Assembly: GCA_958450365.1 (NCBI GenBank)
Contig: CAUEEP010000725.1
Coordinates: 2,442,001 to 2,506,000 of the forward strand
Source of the DNA: Mesorhabditis belari
Taxonomy: Eukaryota; Nematoda; Chromadorea; Rhabditida; Rhabditidae
Direction of reading: 5' to 3'
DNA: 64,000 nucleotides
Shown here piece after piece: positions 57,201-64,000 of this stretch (position 1 is its first letter; every line of letters starts with the position of its first letter). The translations under genes and the position numbers were made by a program. The notes under the pieces are model-generated. The model saw only the letters and a program-made list of their open reading frames with translations, had not been told where the DNA came from and made no database searches.

Positions 57201-57441
57201 GAAACTGAATGGAGGATCTCACAAGGTCGGAGAAGTAAATAATTCAGCCAATTCAGCTCATTTAGATATCTTAAATTTGGGCTTTCTCATGAGCAGCCTC
57301 CATGCGATGATTTCCTCGATTTGCATTTGTCTCCTCACCAAACCATACAAAAGGTTTTTGCTCAGTAAATTCAAGATTTTGCCCGAATCTTCAAAAAAAC
57401 GAGGTCCAACGATTTCCGCTATGCAATCGACTCGTTTTTGA
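54234..57441 (+). CDS. Serpentine chemoreceptor, Srh/Str-like
   Basis: Seven exons: 54234-54413, 54453-54578, 55516-55619, 55659-55791, 56017-56166, 57144-57225, 57266-57441; all phases fit; 316 residues. About seven hydrophobic segments are visible, starting YILLMDISAVIGTLINLLTF and ending SSLHAMISSICICLL. The opening (FSPKPTLYIL..., FWSIMFDLSLH) and the closing LTKPYKRFLL resemble nematode Srh-family receptors, G-protein-coupled receptors usually expressed in sensory neurons. Length is normal for the class. Exact subfamily uncertain. Intron 5 carries a copy of the 61405 repeat. Confidence 0.8.
56580..56790. repeat. Dispersed repeat family C, copy 1
   Basis: Matches 61405-61600 across AACGTATTAGAGGGG, AGTTGCATAGACCC and TCTTTATTTACAGTA. 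Read on the minus strand it contains AATAAA-like signals, so it may be the 3' end of a transposable element. Confidence 0.7.
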
Positions 57442-57993
57442 ATTTGCTTAAATGAATAATAAAATTTTACCTCTAACTTTGTATGCAACCTTTTCGCAGA
57501 TACAATTATTTGTGTCAAAGTTTTTGTTGGAAAGATTTTTGTGCTTGATAATTTTAACTTTCTAGTTTCTAGTACTTGCTAGATAGAATTTTTGGTCCAG
57601 GTGAATCTGGTGAGTTCAAATATTTGCTAATTAATCACCTGAAACTGAAATCAGAGATTTTTTAGCATTTGTAGTGTTTATTTACCACTTAAATTATCTT
57701 AACTTAAAGCGTTAATATTAAAAAACCTTTTAAATGTCATGTGCTACTTGAGAAATTTCAAATGAGAGTACTGAGAACATGTTTGCCAGTTTTTCACTAC
57801 TTCAAAATAATTAAATTTTCTTCTCATGTATTTCCCCTCAACAACTCTTTGCAGCCAATAATCTACCAAAGATTTTGAATACTTTAAATATTATAGCTTG
57901 GCAAATTACCCGGAAAAGCTCTGGGTATCCGGGCATTCGCACCCCCTCCCCCTTCCCTGGAACTCATGCCACTTATGTTTGTAATATGGATAC

Positions 57994-58837
57994 ATGCCTC
58001 TAATACACAACGGTGTCGTCTCATTCTTCGGGCTCCTATCAATCACCACCGCTCTCACGTGTCATTTTGGTGTCAATGCTCCAAGGCCAAAGGTAAACTT
58101 ATATATTAGGGTGATGGGAATCCAAGCAGCGCTCACATATCTGTCCAGAAATAAAAAGATTGCAAGCGGCATCCAATAAGTGTTGTATACTATTAGAAAG
58201 CCCTGAATCTCCTCTACAAAATAGTACAAGAAATTTTTGAATTGGATTGAATATTGATGAGTTGGATGACTTTTAAGTTCCAGGTCAAAAAGAATCTCCA
58301 TTCTGATGAAGAACTTCAAAAATATCACAACTCACTTTCTTGTTTTCCAGTTCTGCGCCCCTTCGTAGATAATTATCCGTTATCCGCCAAAAATTATCCG
58401 TCCCACCCCTGATCCGGATTCAAACTCGATTTTCAAACTCCGGAAGATACGGATCCGGATCCGAAGCCAAATTTCGGATCCGCAAACCCCTGCTTTGCAC
58501 TCATTAGATAATATTTGTGTTAAGAAGGCAAGTTTTCAGAAAGTTGCAAAACTCGGTCATTCTGTAAATTTTTAAAAAATATTTGATTGTTGAATTGCTA
58601 GATTCGTCCAAGGAGTCCTCGAATACATCTCTTCTTTTCAGGCATCACCGTCTCTCTTCAATTGCTGTGTCGGTGACTGGTGCAATGGGCAGTTCGGATC
58701 TCAGTCGAACTTTCAACCCATTCCCAATCCTCCGCAGAATCTCCCCAAGCTCAGTAAACGTTATCCCCATTTCGCCCAACAGCAACTTACAAAACATCGT
58801 CATCAACAACTTTAACAGCAATTTCAATACTGGATAA
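57994..58837 (+). pseudogene. Mosaic pseudogene of secreted Ly6-like genes
   Basis: The first exon (to 58091) and start of the intron are nearly identical to gene A, with a substituted N-terminus (MPLIHNG). From about 58280 the sequence switches to gene B intron 3 and last exon (58643 on; NCCVGDWCNG). Exons 2 and 3, and so the central cysteines, are missing. One extra C in the last exon, relative to gene B, shifts the frame of the tail. Confidence 0.8.
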
Positions 58838-58969
58838 CTTTTTCTTTTGAATAAACTTTGATATTGTTTTAAATTGACCAACAGATGCTATTAGAGTGAG
58901 CTCCTCTTGGTTAAACAGATTAATTGGTTAAAATTTGAACCAATTAACCAAGAATCAATCAATCATGGC

Positions 58970-59170
58970 CAGATTTTGGAGCTTTGCAATTATATTTGAA
59001 AATCCCGCTTTGCCAGACGTCGCCATTTTAGAAAGTGTAGGTTCTCCAATCTGATTAAGGAAAAGTAGCCCTGATTCTATTCTCGATTTACCCGCAGAAA
59101 ACGTTGAGAATATCATAAGAAAAGCTGTCGTTAGCACGGAAAAGTTAAAAACGGCTACAAGAGTTTTCAT
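58970..59170 (-). pseudogene. Inverted partial copy of the Clc/claudin-like gene
   Basis: Minus-strand exon 1 (59170-59092) is open and matches the start of the gene at 59965 (MKTLVAVFNFSVLTTAF). Exon 2 follows but has a stop (TAA for CAA) at its seventh codon and breaks off at 58970 where the mosaic pseudogene begins. Confidence 0.8.
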
Positions 59171-60175
59171 TTTTGAAAGATTTTTGAAAGAAAATGAGTT
59201 CGGTTCTGTTCAAGCTCTTATTCTTATATCAGAATTTATTTGGACGAGGTGTTTTTGAAGCCAGCTGATAAGAGGTAATATGAAAAAAGAATACTTGTTT
59301 TGAGAATGGTTTAGTCAGCTTTTTTGAGCTGACTCTTATTTCAAGCTCTTATTTTTTATCAGAATTTATTTGGACGAGGTGTTTTTTTGACCCTATTTTT
59401 TTATTCTTTGTTAAACGTTACACTTTGCACTTCGTAAAGTGAATGAATCACGCCTTTTGACTGAATATTTTGCAAGTTCAGGACCTCTCGAGGTAAAAAA
59501 GATTCAGCCAAAAGCAGATGCAAATTTTTCTATGCCAATTTGGAGGCGGGGGTACTATTACAGCTTTTACGGCATATGTTTCTACACTTTATGTTTGACT
59601 CATGTAATGAAAAAGTTACGGAAGCTCGAAAGATGTTGTCGACAAATTTTCCAAGAACTGCAACCAGCTCTAATGCTTTCATTATTTATAAAGTTATAAA
59701 GTTGTAAAGTTGAACATTTTGAACATAAACCGTTTCAAAGCAATTATAATAGAGGAATCCTTTCATGTTTTCCCCATAAACCTTTCGCAATTCCTCTTCC
59801 AAAAAAATTGACTAAACCATTCTCACTAAACTAAACAATGTATTCTTTCTTCATATTACTTCTTATCAGTTGGTTTCAAAAACACCTCTTCCAAATAAAT
59901 TCTGATATAAGAATAAGAGCTTGAACAGAACCCGAACTCATTTTCTTTCAAAAATCTTTCAAAAATGAAAACTCTTGTAGCCGTTTTTAACTTTTCCGTG
60001 CTAACGACAGCTTTTCTTATGATATTCTCAACGTTTTCTGCGGGTAAATCGAGGATGGAGTTAGGGCTACTTTTCCTTATTCAGATTGGAGAACCTACAC
60101 TTTCCAAAATGGCGACGTCTGGCAAAGCGGGATTTTCAAATATAATTGCAAAGCTCCAAAATCTGGCCAGGGACC
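58970..60175. repeat. Inverted duplication with a 480-bp spacer
   Basis: Arms 58970-59325 and 59805-60175 include promoter, exon 1 and part of exon 2 of the Clc/claudin-like gene. The spacer contains a repeated 50-bp piece (TTTATTTGGACGAGGTG) and an 86-codon frame of unknown meaning. Confidence 0.85.
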
Positions 60176-61909
60176 ACAATTTTCCAAATGCGGAAAGTAT
60201 TGGTGGCAGGTGAGTAAGAGGCAGACCCGTATCCAGAAAAGAATTCGTGGAAGCAAGATCATGTTTTGGGTTACGATACTTGAAGATCAACGGGTAAATG
60301 TCTTATCACTTAGGTTTTCAACCGTGTTTCTAAACTTTCACAGGAGCAAATATCCCCTTGTCCTCTCTCTGGGTTCGGGTCTTTTGAGGACTCACAAACC
60401 CGCCGACTCTCAAACCCGAAACCCGCCGTTAGGCTGGTTTCCTGCTGGTTTACCCTAACTGAAAGTGAGCATTTTAGAATCAAAAGGGTTGGGAGAAAGT
60501 GGTGGTCATCTTCCAAGTGACAGCCGTTGGGTGGTTGTTTTTGTCTCTGGCATCGACGATTTTTTCATGGTTTCATTCTCTTCGACAAAAAGTAATAATG
60601 TAGAATATTTTGGCATTAAATCTTTCTTTCAGGTTGTCATCTTTCTCCTTATGGTCACCTCAGCGTTGTGTACGGTTTTCCTGGGTCTTTCTGTCATGTT
60701 TTACACATTCAACAACATCGGGTTGCCCTGTAAGTTGATAAATTACAGGTATCCTAAAAATACCGTATTCGTTCTAATAGAAGGGCAGTTTCTATTAGAA
60801 AGACAGTCTCAACTGACTCATTAAAATATTGACTTTTTGGAACTCTTTTTTACGCAAATCTATTGATTTAGGCTAGATATGTAAAATTCTGACCACGGGA
60901 GTAAAATTGGAAACTGTTTTTTCCTAGAAGATTTCACGAGAGAAGTAATATGTAAAGCGAATATGTAAGGCTTTGGAATTCAGATACTGCTTTCAAGAGG
61001 AAAACCTTTTGACAAAATTTGAAGAATGTCTAAGCTTTGAGGAGTGACTTTTACATTATCTTCGAAAATGGGGTAAAATTTGTTTAAAAGTTTAAAACTT
61101 GGAAACTTGAATTGTAGGAAATTATGACCGAAAGAAAGATGGAGCAAATTAAATCTTCCAGGCAGACACTAGGACCTAAGAAAACTTGACCGCCCATCAA
61201 AAATAGCGAAAAAGTGATGGTATTTCAAATATCGGGTAATAAAGCCGCGACTTTACCTAAAGACGCCTTAGGCTCAGTCTAAAAGCATTAACTATTTAAT
61301 TTTGATTCCACGGTCGAAGCTTGGTTATATTTATTTTAGATGGGGTTAAGCTAAAGAGGGTGGTCATTCATGACGTCAATCTTTTTGGAAAATTCAACAC
61401 GAGAGAGTATCCTTTTTGATATCCTGCCATCTCTAACACCCCGACAACCCGACTCAACCCCTCCAACGTATTAGAGGGGATTCCCTGAGTAATGACCGAC
61501 CTGAACTGCAGTTGCATAGACCCGAAAGATATGTACCTTTATTTACAGTAGTACGATAAGACAATTAGATTAACAATGAGTGAAAGGGGAAGGGGTGACT
61601 TCACGTGAGTTTCGAAAATTTACCTACTAAGTTTTGAAAACAAATAGAGCTTCTTCAGATCATGAGAGATTTCTCGAAAACGTCTCCGTCGGTTACGGCC
61701 TCTCCTTTTGGCTAGCTCTTTTGTCTTGGATTTATTCTATTTTCACGACATTCATAGTTTTTTGCATTTTTCTATCAGAATTCGATTTGTTCGCGAAATC
61801 CAGGAATGTTTTATTTTCTGAGCTTAAAGAGAAAGTGATGAAGACAAAAGACGATGATGAGCCGCTTCTCAAAAAGCAGTCACAGCTTTACGATCATTAT
61901 CGTATCTGA
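59965..61909 (+). CDS. Clc/claudin-like four-pass membrane protein
   Basis: Exons 59965-60043, 60085-60209, 60478-60591, 60633-60729, 61659-61909; 221 residues; phases fit. Segment 1 acts as signal-anchor (MKTLVAVFNFSVLTTAFLMI). The first outer loop has two cysteines and several tryptophans (DWRTYTF, GKYWWQ). Membrane segments 2-4 are VIFQVTAVGWLFLSL, VVIFLLMVTSALCTVFLGL and FWLALLSWIYSIFTTFIVF. The tail is charged (ELKEKVMKTKDDDEP). The four-pass layout with a W/C first loop fits nematode Clc-like/claudin-related proteins of cell junctions; the assignment rests on layout more than sequence. An additional exon between 60209 and 60478 is possible. AATAAA near 61924. Confidence 0.65.
61405..61600. 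repeat. Dispersed repeat family C, copy 2
   Basis: Same sequence family as 56580-56790; lies in the last intron of the Clc/claudin-like gene. Confidence 0.7.
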
Positions 61910-62499
61910 TTTGTGTGTTGAGTGAAATAAACGTTCCAACTCATCAATTTCAAAGAATTAAGACTTGGTGCTAAATCTATTAATTGTATGGCATATAAGA
62001 ATTATTGATAGAGAAGTTGTATCTTTCTCATTAAGAGTGGGATCTTTCCCCATGGCTCGTTATTGAATCTTTTTTTAGGGTTGTTTTTGTAAGATGGAAC
62101 TTTTGCAATAAGCACTTAATCTGAAGCATTTGTTACACATAAAATACGTGCCTAACATCAAATCAGCCAAAAGACTTTTCCTTTTAATATGGAAGATTCA
62201 AAACCTTGAAACGAACATTATCGAAACACGAAATCTACTTGATTTTGATTTAATCTTTTCCACTTTGGAGCAGTTTTCACTTGCGACTTTCTTCCTTTGG
62301 TTCTCTTAATGTCTTAGGTTGTCCAGTTATGAATGCACGCCTGCTCTTGAACAACTTGAACAGCATTTCTTAGAGCTTTACAATTTTATCAAACCCAATT
62401 CTCTATATACTGTTCAGGATTTCTTATTTTATTGCAACTTTTCTTTTCCTTTTCTTATTTTATTACAACTTTTCGTGTTTTTGACGTCAAACCAATTTT
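61910..62499. other. Intergenic stretch
   Basis: 3' UTR of the Clc/claudin-like gene, then AT-rich DNA. A 62-codon frame at 62319 lacks a proper start and is not accepted. Confidence 0.4.
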
Positions 62500-62810
62500 T
62501 GATTTAATTTCTGTGAACGACACGAAGTTTCGTCTCCGTGCCAGTCTTTGGTATGACTTCAAATTGGGCAAAAATATCGCTGAATCTCATCGAGGCCTTT
62601 GGGAAGTATTTTGGAAGATGCTATTTCGGAGAGCCAGTGTCAGCGATGGTTTCAACGATTTCGAGAAGGAAATGAATTTTTGGGAGGTGAGGACCACCGG
62701 CCTCCTGCGGTCGATAAGGCAGTACTTAAACAGGCGATCGAGATTGATCCTCGACAAACTACACGTGAACTTGCAGAAATATTTGGAATAAGCCCTCAAA
62801 AACGCGCATT
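62500..62810 (+). pseudogene. Mariner transposase N-terminal fragment
   Basis: First frame reads LRASLWYDFKLGKNIAESHR; after a frameshift the next reads DAISESQCQRWFQRFREGNE, then PPAVDKAVLKQAIEIDPRQT and TRELAEIFGIS. This is the paired helix-turn-helix half of mariner transposases. The catalytic half is absent. It complements the 3'-half relic at 48481 but in different flanking DNA. Confidence 0.85.
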
Positions 62811-63760
62811 TTTAACTGGACAACCTAATATTTCAGAAAGAAACGCACCGAAATGAATATGGATACAGCCTATAAAATCTGTTTGCGACTGTCATTTGCA
62901 GGTTTTTTGATGCCATATTTTTGTAGCTTCTTTATCTTTCCTGGTGCTCTCAGTATCAGTAAACAGGTTATATTTGTTGCAGAGTAAATTGAAAAAAAAT
63001 ATTAGCAAAACAAAGAGGATTGTTGCTAAGATCCGTTCTGAAAGTGATATTGGTGTTGTGAAGGAAAAGAGGCAAAATTGAAAAGAGGGTTCGATTTGTC
63101 CGCGAAGTTATATATGTTACGTCCGATTTAGAATAATGTCCAGTTCGGAACTGAACGTCCGATTTAGAACTAAAGCAATAAGGCCCAAATATCTTTTCTG
63201 GACCAGCGTCTTATGAATTTGATAAGGCTAAACTGGGTGATCGATTTAAAGTTAAATTTTCATTTTTAAGTAGCCATTTGACGCAAAAAAAAGAAGCTAA
63301 AACCGAATCTAAAAGACATTAGCATGTTGTCATTTCATGAATTTCATGTCATGAATGACAAAAAATTGTCATTCATGACGTCAATCTTTTAGAAAATTCA
63401 ATACGATATATCCGATATCCTTTATTCGAATTTTTGTGTATTTATGAGGGAAAATAATGACCAAGAGCAAGTTCTTGATAGATTGAATATAATGAGTTCC
63501 TGTATAATAACACTTGACACACAAACACAATGATAACACAAAACAATCTTCAGAGAATTTTACAAAATAGAGCCCTATTGTTTTACACAAATGTCAAGGT
63601 ATTTTTCTGACTGCTTTTTTTCAAATGGATCGAAAATTTTTGATTTCTTGATCTTTTAATAGGCAAACAGGTGAAAACATGAAATTCGTTCTTTTCTTGC
63701 ATCATTGATTTCTTGCGATTAAAATATTATAGTGCTTAAGATATTTTCAATTTTCAAATT
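62811..63760. other. Intergenic stretch
   Basis: No gene seen. A short block at 63367-63410 (TTCATGACGTCAATCTTTT) repeats 61366-61400. Confidence 0.45.
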
Positions 63761-64000
63761 ATGATTTATCACATGAACATCAGTTCTCACGATTTGCAGT
63801 ATCTCGTCTGGCTATTCGTCGATTTCGACGCACTGGAGGTAGGTCGACAATTCATATCCTACTTTTAAATGCTGATTGGTGCGGCTAGTAAAAGTAAAAT
63901 AATTTTCTCGCATTTTAGGACTATCCACTTATTCGCATAACCATTTTTTGTGCCTATCTTTTCCTTGTTGTCATCAGTTTCATATTGCTCATATTGTATA
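63761..64000 (+). CDS. Start of a membrane protein, runs off window
   Basis: Exon 63761-63838 (MIYHMNISSHDLQYLVWLF..., ending at a GTAGGT donor, phase 0) joins 63919 onward, which encodes a membrane segment (ITIFCAYLFLVVISFILLI) that continues past the end. A second ATG at 63773 is also possible. Too short to name; chemoreceptor or four-pass protein are both plausible. Confidence 0.45.

Noticed and set aside
59439..59699. 86-codon frame in the spacer of the inverted duplication
   Set aside because: One hydrophobic stretch but no family, no acceptor and no poly(A) signal; left unassigned.
62319..62507. 62-codon frame before the mariner fragment
   Set aside because: Starts at TTG, ends in low-complexity hydrophobic sequence and has no splice context.

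Overview
The window is nuclear DNA of a nematode, most likely a rhabditid relative of Caenorhabditis. This is inferred from short introns with TTTCAG acceptors, acceptors placed just before start codons (trans-splicing), an AT-rich background, two U1 snRNA genes very close to the C. elegans form, and nematode-type protein families (a serpentine chemoreceptor, a Clc/claudin-like protein, small secreted Cys-rich proteins). No virus, phage or bacterial sequence was recognised. Exon structures were built by hand from reading frames, splice sites and phase arithmetic; exon coordinates are in the evidence fields.

1-13.5 kb: two identical U1 snRNA genes (904 and 3444), the second inside an intron of an adducin gene (1872-13062, +, about 23 exons). 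This gene carries a tandem pair of 99-bp in-phase exons (5632 and 6646) that look mutually exclusive, with a foldback element between them. Other adducin introns hold further foldback elements and transposase debris.

13.9-32.7 kb: a four-exon BORCS7-like gene (+) whose last intron is about 17.8 kb. That intron contains a complete opposite-strand protein kinase gene (15088-18812, -) plus an upstream alternative first exon for it at 25852-25926. The rest of the intron is gene-poor and repeat-rich.

32.8-44.1 kb: repeats and mariner derivatives, a novel secreted, probably GPI-anchored protein (34861-38238), a small membrane protein with two candidate alternative last exons (39506-41305), and a single-exon F-box-like gene (42721-44025, -).

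44.9-58.9 kb: a young family of secreted Ly6-like Cys-rich genes. Two copies look intact (45012-47375 and 47731-52553). Two are mosaic pseudogenes built from pieces of both (53222-53935 inverted; 57994-58837). The second intact gene carries a mariner relic in intron 1 and a full-length Tc1-family transposon in intron 3. A chemoreceptor gene (54234-57441) lies between the pseudogenes.

58.9-64 kb: an inverted duplication of the start of a Clc/claudin-like gene (intact copy 59965-61909), a mariner fragment, and the first two exons of a membrane protein that runs off the window.

The dominant theme is duplication plus transposon turnover: duplicated exons, snRNAs and small genes, with at least eight foldback elements, most of them in introns.
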